DNA of 64,000 nucleotides from Multifurca ochricompacta (Eukaryota > Basidiomycota > Agaricomycetes > Russulales > Russulaceae), in NCBI GenBank assembly GCA_022496185.1, contig WTXG01000162.1, forward strand, positions 19,642-83,641, written 5' to 3'. Shown piece after piece: positions 22,699 through 32,999 of the stretch. Both the position numbers and the translations under genes were made by a program. The notes beneath the pieces are model-generated. The model saw only the letters and a program-made list of their open reading frames with translations, was not told the origin of the DNA and ran no database searches. The number at the start of each line of letters is the position of its first letter. The stretch's first letter is position 1.

Positions 22699-23339
22699 TC
22701 ACAATCTACTCCGATTAAAACTCAGACTATAGTCCTTGTCCTGGCGATCCTCCTTTGGATACTCTGGATAGGTAGCACGAACAAGTTCAATGGCCCTTTC
22801 GATGAGATCCCTGTCCACTTGAAACGTAACCATCCGCATTGCTTCTTCAATTTCAAAAAATGCACTCTCATAGCTCTCGTCCTCAGTCTGAACACCCTCA
22901 ATTTTCTCCGCGCCAGTCCAAATGGTAGCGAACCACGAGATGAGTTGTACACCACCACCACCACCACAACCACTAGCGTAACCTCCTACCATTCCTTGAG
23001 TCCGACGTATGGTGAACATGAACGGTTCCTCGCTCCCGCGTACCAGCACAGCCGCGTCTGCGGTCTGCGCTCCGACTGCCGGGGCGCGCGTGATCAAGTC
23101 GAGGGGAAGAAGTCTGCAGGGGTAACCGGTCTCTTCGAACGTCTCTCTTACGGCTGTCGTGATGATATTCTCCCCGCGATCTTTGCGACCCTTTGGGAGC
23201 AACCACTGCCCTCTAGCGTTGTGGTGTATGAGACAGACGCGGAGTGGTGCGTGCGTCGACGCGAAGAGGATGGAACCCCCGAGATGAGGAAATTAGAAGA
23301 CGGGAATTGCTCGGTGGGTATCTGGGAAGAGCCATTCAA
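22699..23339 (-). CDS. NUDIX hydrolase, diphosphoinositol phosphohydrolase-like, probable frameshift
   Basis: The minus-strand frame from about 23,270 reads GGSILFAS, LIHHNARGQWLLPKGRKD and the NUDIX box G-x5-E-x7-RE-x2-EE-x-G (GRKDRGE...VRETFEETG). It ends at 22,699. Fungal homologues of this shape hydrolyse nucleoside or inositol pyrophosphates; the substrate is inferred. The expected N-terminus (TEQFPSSNFLIS) is present just upstream at 23,339-23,275 but one frame away. The join falls on a run of five G where six would restore the frame. No in-frame ATG precedes it; the nearest ATG (23,334) is in another frame, so the start is unresolved. Either a sequencing indel or a young pseudogene. 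The gene is tandem with the fucosyltransferase on the same strand, about 90 bp upstream of its start. Confidence 0.7.
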
Positions 23340-24019
23340 TGGTGTGTGTGTTTAGGAAGTTGGATAGCAGTTACGGTCGCGGTGTATGAGTTGGTGGAGA
23401 TGGTGAAGATAGTCTGGGTTTTTATGCTCGAGGAGTTTTGAGCGAGCATTTCCACATATCGTTTTTTTTTTACAAGAGAAGGACTGCGTGAGTGCTAAGC
23501 ATGAACTAGTTATTGGGAGTTATCAAGAAACGTTTGCAAAGCGTGTCTATATCGAAGCACTTGTTAATATCATGACCACGCCACAATCATGACCAACTGA
23601 GCCTTATCGCAGTGGAAGGAGCAATATCCATGATCCCAACCGAGTCGTGGACGACTGGTTAATACCACCAATCACCAACAAAGCCAGCATCCTTCTTTCT
23701 CCCAAACCACCACCATCAAGCTTGAGCCTTGCTCACTTTGGGGTGTTTTTGTTAGTTAGATTGTACCACTACCAGTTTTCTAGTCCTCTCATTGCAGGCC
23801 CCTTCAGCCCATAAGTTTTACACCATCAATATGTCCAGTGGCAATGCCACCAACCCCATTTCAGTGGGTTTGTCATCTTCAGCAGACTCATTGATCATAG
23901 CCACTGGGGCACAAGTTGTGACCCCCTCCCCTCCTCCTCCATATGTCCCTCCACCCTGTATGGGTGGGACCCATCTTAACCTTGGGGTTCCCAACCCACT
24001 TAATTTCCCACCTGGTATA
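23340..24019. other. Gap with a short Pro-rich open frame, origin unclear
   Basis: 23,340-23,790 shows no gene. A plus-strand open frame at 23,831-24,058 encodes MSSGNATNPISV followed by Ser/Pro-rich sequence (VTPSPPPPYVPPP). It resembles the N-terminal part of a retroelement gag but has no diagnostic motif. The last 40 bases overlap the 3' end of copia-2. Confidence 0.35.
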
Positions 24020-24603
24020 CAAAGTCTCCAGATTCCAGCTCTCTCATTCCAGCACTAATCCAAGTCCATTGACCATAATGTCAAAAGATGCTCTTGGTAG
24101 AGACTTTGTGAAGCCATCTGCCAGCATCTTGCCAGTGGGGGTTCACACTAATTCAATTATGTGCGATTCTATGTATCCCCTAATGGCATGGTACTTGATA
24201 GGTATGTGCTTTGACCACCTTCCTGTGACAGGGTTTAATGCTAAATCTACAGCACCCTTATTGTCACAGTGGAGTAGTATAGGGGAGGATACCTCATACC
24301 CTAATTCCTCCATAAATGTCCTATACCACACTGCCTGATTTGCAGCCTCAGAGAGGCTCATATATTCAGCCTTGGTGGTGGACTGTGCTACTGTTGTCTG
24401 CTTTCTGGAACACCATGATATGGCACCATTAGCTAAGAAGTACACATAGCCTGAGGTAGAGTGGCAGTCCTCTTGATCTCCCCATGAGGAATCTGCAAAG
24501 CCATGAAGGCCAATCTCCCTATTCCCTCCAGAATACTGCAACTTGTAGTCTTTTGTACTATTAAGATATTTTAAGACATATTTTGCAAGTCGCATATGAT
24601 CTT
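24020..24603 (-). pseudogene. copia-2 3' part: RNase H domain
   Basis: The minus-strand frame from 24,603 down to 24,055 carries the copia RNase H signatures GFADSSWGDQEDCHSTSGY, SWCSRKQTTVAQSTTKAEY and HCDNKGAVDL, and the tail DGFTKSLPR. A TGA replaces Arg in ELV*TPTG. The 5' continuation is found at 52,659, on the other side of the 28-kb hAT-II copy. It matches copia-1 43,641-43,078 closely. Confidence 0.9.
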
Positions 24604-24671
24604 TAGTGATTGGCAGGGGTAACCCTGGGGTATCCTCATTGGTACCCGTACCTGTACCCATACCTGTCACT

Positions 24672-24980
24672 TGTTGGAAGTGCAGCCATAGCATGCAATC
24701 AATTGATACTGGAGATGGCGGCCAAGTCCAATCACTACCATATCAATGCAACACAATATTCAGAGCATGCAGGTCGTGCAATTTTCCTTTATCATAAAGA
24801 CTCAGTAGCGTAGTTAGAAACCTCAGTCTTTCTATTCCAAAGACTGAGGTCAGTACTCTCTGTGTTACAGCTACATTATTACTTTACTGATTCATTGTGT
24901 AGCTATGCATTTATAGGTATTAACAAATCATATAGTCTTTCTATTCCAAAGACTGAGCTATGCATTTATAGCTTGCTACA
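24672..24980. mobile_element. Solo LTR-G (309 bp) in hAT-II
   Basis: TGTTGGAAGT...TTGCTACA is flanked by TCACT (24,667-24,671 and 24,981-24,985). An internal repeat of TTTCTATTCCAAAGACTGAG occurs twice. TG...CA ends and copia-like TGTTGGAA terminus; the family is otherwise absent. Confidence 0.88.
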
Positions 24981-26219
24981 TCACTACGGGTACAGGTAAC
25001 CCATGAAAATGTGTGCAAGTTCTTTACTTGCATTGCACATTTCAGATAACTGGCCCAGGCCTTCCCAGACCAAGAAGATACACAACATGTTCATTTGTGG
25101 CTGCTTAAGATCCCTCAATGACTCTTGTTTTATGTTCAGAAGATTAAGATAATTAATTATTCCATTTTTATTTTATTATTCTGCTTTCAATTTTATACAA
25201 GCACAACTAAAATCCAGTATACAGCAATGATTAGATAGGATGTTATAGAACATTGATGAAAAGCCTGTCAGATAACCACACAGAATGCAAAAAAAATTGT
25301 TGAACACATAGAAATTGGTAGGGGTAACCCCTGGATAATTGTTTTGATACCTGGGTTACCCATAAAATGAAATGTGTGCAAGTTCTTTACTTGCATTGCG
25401 CATTTTGGACATCCAGCCCAGGAGATCCTGGTCAAGGAGATATGCACTTAGACACAACACATTCATTTATGGCTACTCAAGATTCCTCAAAAATTGTTGG
25501 TTTATGTTCAGAAGATTAAATGGATCCTTTATTTACATTATTATTTTATTATTCTGGTTTCATTTCATACAAGCGCAACTGTCCTAGTCCCTGGATGCAC
25601 ATTTCTGCATGTTTAAGTCAACCTTCCTTAATAGGAAGGAGGTCAGACCACCATGTGATGCAATGTAGTTGCTGCCCCATGCAGCTTGTAGACACATGCA
25701 GGCCTTGTTTCAATAAAGTAATTTGATAATTAGATTATAGAATAGTCTATATTAGTCTAGAGTGTATTTTAGATAGTGCCAGACCAGCATAATTGGTCGT
25801 GCATTAATAAAACAGATGTATCATTGTGATGCTTTTTGTCAATGTAACAGTTTGTGATGTGTTTGTGACATGCTTGTGACAGTTTTTCGACCCACACACA
25901 TTCAACTTTTGTTTCAATGTTTTCGACACTTCTCACTCCGAGTCATGTGACTGGAGCTGATGGATCTTTATTATCTAATCACTAAATTCCTTGGACTGAC
26001 CTGATTGACACTGATCTGCTTTTGGAGTGGGTGCAACACCACTTACAATTCCTGCTTCAGTTCCCACTAGAGATTCACATGTATATTTACTATACTACAT
26101 TCTACTTTACTTACAAAGACACTAGAATACTTGTATTTAAGTAGGACACACTGGAGAGACAGACTTTAAGTCTGTTCTCTTGTATCTAATACAGGTCTAC
26201 TTGACTTCACCAGAATTTC

Positions 26220-27992
26220 TGTGACGGTTTGCGGTTTGTGTGACGGTTTGTGACGTGATTGTGACCGTTATGTCGCACGTGTTTTTTTGATCATTGTCCC
26301 CAATTTCTTTACCATCTGTTATCTGTAGAGGGTGCAACCCCTCTTTTAGACTCTCATCCTATTCTATCTCACTCCAGGGCATAACCCCTGGAACCCATGA
26401 CTACTAGGATTACTTATCAGAACCTTTTACTTGGTTTATGCCTTCTGATGTACCTGTTCTTGATGTGCCTCTCTCTGATGTGCCTTCTATAACATGTATT
26501 TAGACTACTAGGTTACAGGGACAGTGTAACGCTCGGCAGGGCGTTTCCTGTGCGACATGCACGGGTCTGCAGGATCCATTCAGGGCCTCGGCTGCGGGAG
26601 TGGGCTCTGTACTCCCGGGACAGTGCCTCTGGGCTTGTGACAAGCCCGGCACAGCCTGGCAAGCTGCACCAGGCCTTCTTAGCATCAGAAGGGAGAGGAT
26701 CTGCACCATAACCAGGTGCTGAGGGAGACGGGAAGAGTCAGTCAAAGGGAGCTAATCCCCTCTGACTGTTAAGCTGGAATCAGGCTTAGCTGCAGTGCTA
26801 GAAGCACACCAAGCAGACTAAAGCCAAAGGGAATGAAGGGAAAGGGGACAGGTTCAAAGGGAAAGGTGCACACCCATTGCCAGAGGCAATGGGGTCCCTT
26901 CAGGGAGGTCAAAAGTGTAAAGGGGCAAAGGGTGCAGTGGATTTCCGAATCAGAGATATCTAGGCTGAAGGTACAAGATGTCAAGTCTGGGGTTCTACTG
27001 ACTGTCTACAGGGTCTTAAGTACTGTATCAGAGATCTGGTACTGTAGATAATCAAGTCCTTATCATCCAATAGTAGCTAAGATGTTAAATATAGTCCATG
27101 ATAAGGATAAGCCTTATCAGAAGCATAGTCATGTGGGGCAGCCCCACAGGAGTCCTATCAGTGTGGGAATACTCCCACAGGAGTCAGAGAAGAGGGTCAA
27201 GTGATTGATGGGTCAGATGATCTAAGGGGTCATGATCAAAGCCCAAGATCACATGGTCAAAGAGGTCACATGGTCAAGGGTCACATGATAGGTCATGTGC
27301 CTACAGGTCATGTGGCCTGGAGGGGCAAATGCAGGCCAAAGTCGTCTTGTATTCAGAGTCAGGTTTGGCAGGGACAGTGTCAGAGATCCTATGGGTGTCA
27401 GCCACAGGGACAGGGTACAGATGCTGGCCAAAACAGAGGCCAAGCATCAGGGGAAAGGGGAATGCAGCCATCAGCACAGTAGCTGAACTATCAGTGAGTC
27501 AGGTGCAGGTATCAAGGGTAAGGGGTCCTGAGAGCATCATGTCACAGGCATCAGGGTGGGGTCCTGGGCATACAAGCCACAGGAATCAGGCAGTAAAGTT
27601 ATAGAGGCAAGGGTCATATGTGCAGAAGGCAGAGGTCAGGAGTGGGTATGGCATCAAGGAAGGGTCAGGGAAAAGAGTGGGGTTGTAACAGACAGACCTT
27701 AAGTCTGTTCTCTTGTATCTAATACAGGTGTATTCGACTTCACGGAACTCCACTTGAACTCCCTAAGTGGCAGCTTAAGGAGCCTTCTCCCCAGTAAGCT
27801 CAGCAGGGCATATTGCTGCTGCCCTTTGACTTCGTTTCCTGCACACGCCCCCTCCATATTGTCGTGGGCACTTGAAACTTTGACCCAACTTAGATCTTCT
27901 TTGCTAGAACCTGAATCTTGAGCGCGCCCGTATCTTGAGGGCCTTCGGACATCGAAAACGAGACTGGACGCAGCAGGCACCTGGCTGTGACA
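26220..27992 (+). mobile_element. Solo LTR-B nested in the gypsy-B 5' LTR
   Basis: TGTGACGGTTTG...GGCTGTGACA is flanked by ATTTC at 26,215-26,219 and 27,993-27,997. It is a diverged LTR-B that inserted into another LTR-B. A solo LTR-E interrupts it. Confidence 0.88.
26525..27690 (-). mobile_element. Solo LTR-E (1,166 bp), innermost layer
   Basis: TGTAACGCTCGG...GGGGTTGTAACA (plus-strand reading) is flanked by GACAG (26,520-26,524 and 27,691-27,695). It is the reverse-complement relative of 40,814-41,989. It contains many near-palindromic GTCACATG and CATGTGACC motifs around 27,200-27,320. Confidence 0.88.
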
Positions 27993-28264
27993 ATTTCTCC
28001 CTTGAACTTCCTAAGCTGCGACTTAGGAAGCCTTCTCCCCAGACTTCCAGCAGGGCCTATTGCCACTGCTTCACCTCCCTGCTCACATGCGTGCCCCTCT
28101 TGTATCTTGTGGGCCTTGAACCTTGACCACAGCTCTTTGTAGTTTGCTTTGACACCCCTTGAAGACTTGCCCTTGACAGTCTTGACCTTGACCTTGCATG
28201 TGCCCCATATCTTGAGGGACTGCAGTTTGAATGATCTTGACACAGCAGAGATCTGGCTGTGACA

Positions 28265-28922
28265 TTAGAACAGACTTCTACAACCCCAGAAAGAAGCAGA
28301 ACTCACCGAATGTGCAAGACGACGATGATGCGTCCCTTGCCTCGACACTGAACCCAAACCACGACCTTGGAGCCAACAACGCTCCAATCAATTCCTATAT
28401 TCGACTTGCCGTTCTCATGATAGAGGGCTTCTCCCAACCAGAAAACCAGAAACAACTCACCAGAATCCCAAGGTGATGACAATGCGTCCCTTGCCCGAAA
28501 TCCAGAAGTGCAACTCAGCACGTGAATCCCAGACCCCTCCATCAGACGATGTGTCCCTCAAATAACAATCTCCAGAACAAAACCTAATAGACAGATCAGT
28601 ACGACAGGAACTGGACAATGTACCACCCAAATTCCGAAACCGTTTCATGTGGCTTGCAAGTGATTCCCTGATTGATGGCATCCCACATGATGCCAAACCC
28701 ATGAATCCCGAATTCCTGCTTGAACCTCAACTGGAAGCAAGACTGCTCCAGGAATCCACATCAACATCCATAGAAACAAATCTTGCAGCTGTGACAACTT
28801 CCTTTCCATTTGTGATCCCAATGTGAATAACTGACAATGCTGACCCAGAAAACCCTGAAAGAGGACCACCAGATTGGAATCCAGAAGGACCCCCACACGA
28901 CCTTCCAGTTCTGACACAAGGA
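28265..28922 (+). other. gypsy-B leader and degenerate gag N-terminus
   Basis: Directly follows the 5' LTR. The sequence is A/C-rich and coding-like in short pieces but without a continuous frame or recognised motif. I could not identify a primer-binding site with confidence. Confidence 0.45.
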
Positions 28923-29913
28923 ATGCCCAGACTAAATCAGAGAGGACAAATGGAGGGTGTTCCTCCACCCTTTTTTGACAGCGACAGAGATATTGCCATG
29001 GACTGGTTTGCTCAGCTCAAATTATTCTTCATCTTGAACGAAAATGCGACAACAGTCCAGAATGAGTGTACAAAAGTGGCCTATGTGTTAGGGTTAATAC
29101 AAGGACCAAAAATAGACTGATGGGTCGTGGACCAAATAAATTGGCTCTCTGCCATAAAAAACGGAGACATCCAAGTATGGGAATTTGGGAAACATTCAAA
29201 GAAATGTTTCAGACAGCCTGGGCTGATGCCATGGCCGGACAAAAGGCACTAAGGGCACTAGACAAATTACAGTTGAAAGATTCCAATATAGATGATTACA
29301 TAGCCGAGTTTGTACCTTGGCAATCTGAGCAGAACTGCACATTGACGATCCAGCTGCCCGACAATACTTTCACCAAGGGCTCCCCACATGTCTGGTCCAG
29401 ACCATGCTCATGTTAGATCAACCCAGAACCATTGATGAAGCAGTTGTGTCAGCTAGATGACATCATGCTAACTGGATTTACACGAAAGATCTACTGGGTA
29501 CTAGCACTCAGACACCAACTAACCCATCACCATGAAGCAATAAGTTCACATTCTACCGAAAATGCGACCCAAGTACAGGAGAAGTTGACATCATTAAAAA
29601 GGCAACCACGATGGAAGAAAAGGAACAGTATAACAGAAAAGGACAATGCTTCAAGTGTGGATGCCGAGGGCATCTTATCAGAGATTGTCCAAATAAGACA
29701 AGCGCCCTGGCTCAGACTGCTATGATCACTGAAGTACCTCAGACAACTGCAGCAGTACCCACCGGATCACATGAGCAGAGATCCGTGAGTACGACAACTA
29801 CACCCACAGTAGATGTCGATGCAATTGCAATGGCCCTTAGATCCATGACCAATGACAAATGCCTCGCATTACAGAACAAGTTTAAAGGGGACGAGGATTT
29901 TTATATCACTTGA
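28923..29913 (+). pseudogene. gypsy-B gag
   Basis: Broken frames: 28,923-29,120 (FFDSDRDIAMDWFAQLKLFF, the gag capsid-like start); 29,120-29,420 (WETFKEMFQTAWAD, KLQLKDSNIDDYIAEF); 29,611-29,913 with the CCHC zinc knuckle CFKCGCRGHLIRDC. Gag packages the element RNA in virus-like particles. Several stops make it non-functional. Confidence 0.85.
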
Positions 29914-29959
29914 ATGATGTGGCCTTCATTTGAGTGTTAATCTCACACCATGTATTCAG

Positions 29960-30349
29960 GTCACCTATAAGAGCAATGACAATATCTGTTCCTTTACATG
30001 GAGTGAGGAAAAAGGCCAATATAGAAGTACTCATTGACAGTGGTGCAACTGAAAATTTCATAAACTACAAAACAGTAATCAGACATTGACTCCCCACCAA
30101 ACAGTTAACTATTCTGAAACGATTACAAAATGCAGATGGCTCCCCCAACACCACATGAAATATCACGCAATGTGTCGGTCTCAGCATCACCACAAATAAC
30201 AAAACACAACAGCACCGTTTTTATGTAGCATCAATTGGAATGGATGACATGATCCTGGGATATCCATGGTTTGCAGCAAACAACCCCCAGATAGATTGGA
30301 CAGAAGGATGTCTTACCGAAGATATCTATTTTGATCTACCATCAGAACA
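29960..30349 (+). pseudogene. gypsy-B aspartic protease
   Basis: EVLIDSGATENFINYKT contains the retropepsin active site (DSGAT). It continues to MDDMILGYPWFAANNPQIDW, the conserved block before RT in fungal gypsy elements. There are in-frame stops. The frame is cut at 30,349 inside LPSEH by a solo LTR-B and continues at 31,099. Confidence 0.85.
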
Positions 30350-31093
30350 TGTCACAGCCAGGTCTCTGCTGTGTCTAGGATCGTTCAAGTCAAGCCCCTT
30401 CAAGATATGGAGTGCCTGCAAGGTCAAGACCGTCAAGGACAAGTCAGTTCAAGGGGTCAGGGTGAACCACAGGGGCCGGGATCAAGGATCAAGGTCAAGG
30501 TTATCAAAGCAAGTCAATTCAAGGTGTCAAAGCAAACCACAGAGGGCTGCGGTTAGGGTTCAAGGCCCACACAAGATAAGAAGGGCACGCGTGCAAGAAG
30601 CGAGTCGAAGCAGTGGCAATAGGCCCTGCTGGAGGTTCTGGGGTGAAGGCTTCCTAAGTTGCAGCTTAGGAAGTTCAAGGGGATTCTTGGTGAAGAACAG
30701 TAGACCTGTATTAGATACAAGAGAACAGACTTAAAGTCTGTCTCTACTAGTGTGTCCTCCTTAAATACAAGTAGTCTAGTGTCTTTGTAAGTAAAGGAGA
30801 ATATTCAGTGTAGTAAAGTAAAAGTCCATATGAATCTCCAGTGGAGATTGAGACAGGAAATGTTAGTGGTGTTGCACCCACTCTAAAAGCAAATGAGTGT
30901 CAGTCCAAGTCAGTCTAAGTCCGAAAATCAGATCAGATAAGAAGAGATCATCAACTCCAGTCACATGACTCAGAGTAAGAAGTCGAAACGTCGAAACAAA
31001 AGTCGAACGCGCGCGAGTCGAAAAACCGTCACAAAAGGTCACACGCGCGTCACAAGCGCGTCACAAACCGTTACATCAACAAAAAGCGTCACA
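30350..31093 (-). mobile_element. Solo LTR-B (744 bp) in gypsy-B pol
   Basis: TGTCACAGCC...GCGTCACA (LTR-B reversed) is flanked by GAACA (30,345-30,349 and 31,094-31,098). Removing it restores LPSEHMKWLNIAQELA in frame. Its outer 100 bp carries a cluster of CGTCACA motifs. Confidence 0.93.
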
Positions 31094-32466
31094 GAACACA
31101 TGAAATGGCTCAACATTGCTCAAGAGTTAGCAATCAAGGCTAAAGATAAGATCAAACGATCTTGGGATCAAGTTGTCCCACCAGAGTACCATTGCCACCA
31201 GAAAGTATTTAGCAATCAGGAAGCACAGTGGTTCCCAGAGGCCTGACCTTGGGATCACTGAATTGAATTAAAACCAGATGCACCCTTGACACTAGATTGT
31301 AAGATCTACCCATTAGGGCCAGGAGAACAGGATGTGTTAAACAAGTTCCTAGAAGAACACTTGCAGAAGGGATACATCAAAGAGTCCAAATCACCTTATG
31401 CATCACCCTTTTTCTTTATCAAGAAGAAGGATGGAAAGCTTAGACCAGTCCAGGATTATTGCAAACTCAATAATTGGACCATCTGGAACACATATCCACT
31501 TCCACTAATCCCTGAACTTATAGATTGCGTTCATGGGAGCACATTATTCACTAAGATGGATGTCTGCTGGGGGTATAACAATATCCAAATAGTTCCTGAG
31601 GACAGATGGAAGGCAGCCTTCAAAACAAATCATGGCTTGTATGAACCAAATGTTATGTTCTTTGGACTCACAAACTCTCTGGCAACATTCCAGACTATGA
31701 TGAATGCAGAATTCAGAGAGGAACTGAATGAACAAGACGAAGCTGGAAAAGCTTGGTTCACTGTCTACATGGATGATATCCTTATTCACACCAATCATAA
31801 TCTACGAGATCATCAGGTTAAAGTCCATCATGTCTTAGATAAACTCAGTAAACTGGATCTTTATCTCAAACCAGAGAAATGCGCCTTTGAGCAAACGCAC
31901 ATCGAATACCTAGGGCTCATTTTAGAAGCAAATCAAGTGCACATGGATCCAGTTAAAGTGGAGGGTGTTGCAACCTGGAAAACGCCTACCACAGTAAAGG
32001 AAATTCACTTGTTCCTTGGCTTCTGCCAATTCTATCGGCAGTTTATCCAGGGATTTAGTAAAATCGCAGCTTCATTGAACATGCTTACTAGTGCCAAAAA
32101 CCCCTGGAAGTGGACAGAGATCAAACAGAAGGCATTTGATGACCTCAAGCAATGGGTGACCTCACAACCAGTATTAATGCAACCAGACTTTGAAGAGCCC
32201 TTTATTGTGGATGCAGATGCCTCAGGCTATGCTCTTGGGGCGACTCTAAGTCAAAAGGACTCAGAAGGACTCCTACACCCAATTGCCTACTTGTCAAAAA
32301 CTCTAGATGTTACACAGCAGAACTGGGACATCTATGGTTGCAAACTATTCGCTATCATTATCGTGTTTAGATCATGGTGTCAATACCTTCTTGGTGCCAA
32401 ACATAAAGTTCAAGTCTGCACTGATCACAATAATCTCCAGTACTTCAAGGAACCCCAGAAACTAGC
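31094..32466 (+). pseudogene. gypsy-B reverse transcriptase and start of RNase H
   Basis: After the solo LTR-B the linker MKWLNIAQELAIKAK leads to RT. The long frame 31,286-32,506 has KKKDGKLRPVQDYCKLN, FTKMDVCWGYNNI, FFGLTNSLATFQ and the active site VYMDDILIHT. RNase H begins with FIVDADASGYALGATLSQ and runs to YFKEPQKLA near 32,460. There it changes abruptly to unrelated sequence. The RT core itself looks intact. Confidence 0.9.
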
Positions 32467-32999
32467 ACTTCAAAGTCCGGTCCAGTCTGGTTTTTTTCCA
32501 TTTTAGGCATGAACCGGAACTGGAACTGGTCCACTCAGTCTGCTTCCTTGAAAATAACCAGACCAGACTAATGAGAACCAGTTAAGAACAGTCCAGAAGC
32601 AGTCCTTAGACCAGTTTCAACCGGTCTTCTTACCACTTACATGGATTGACAGTGCCATCTACTTAGAGACAATAGGTCCTCAACACAGGGTTAACAGGTA
32701 ATAATTGGGTGACACAGCAAACAGAAAGATTGGACAAGTCAATTAGTTGAAGTGACTTAAGATGCAGCACAAAAGGAAGTGGGTGGGACAGATCACAATT
32801 GCTGTTCACTACTACTTGAGCCCATTTACATGCAATCTCTACTTAAGATGATAGAACAAGACTTGTAACTAAGTAAATTAACAGTTGGACTAATTAACAA
32901 TAAGTTGGTGCATATGAGATAACAGGTGTCGATGTGCTTAGTTCACATGTGAAAATTGTCAGTAGTCACTAGTTTGTATGCAGTCGCGGTTGGCATGGG
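32467..32999. repeat. hAT-like terminal repeat region
   Basis: AAGTCCGGTCCAGTCTGG and later ACCGGAACTGGAACTGG and CAGTCCAGAAGCAGTCC motifs form short inverted and direct repeats typical of subterminal regions of fungal hAT elements. It could be the left end of the element whose transposase lies at 36,360-39,060. The matching right end was not found. Confidence 0.45.

Larger units (their letters stand above)
25825..28264 (+). mobile_element. gypsy-B 5' LTR (LTR-B), interrupted
   Basis: The LTR parts 25,825-26,219 and 27,998-28,264 correspond colinearly to the 3' LTR 51,658-52,320. They are separated by a second LTR-B with duplication ATTTC. It ends CTGGCTGTGACA at 28,264. Confidence 0.9.
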
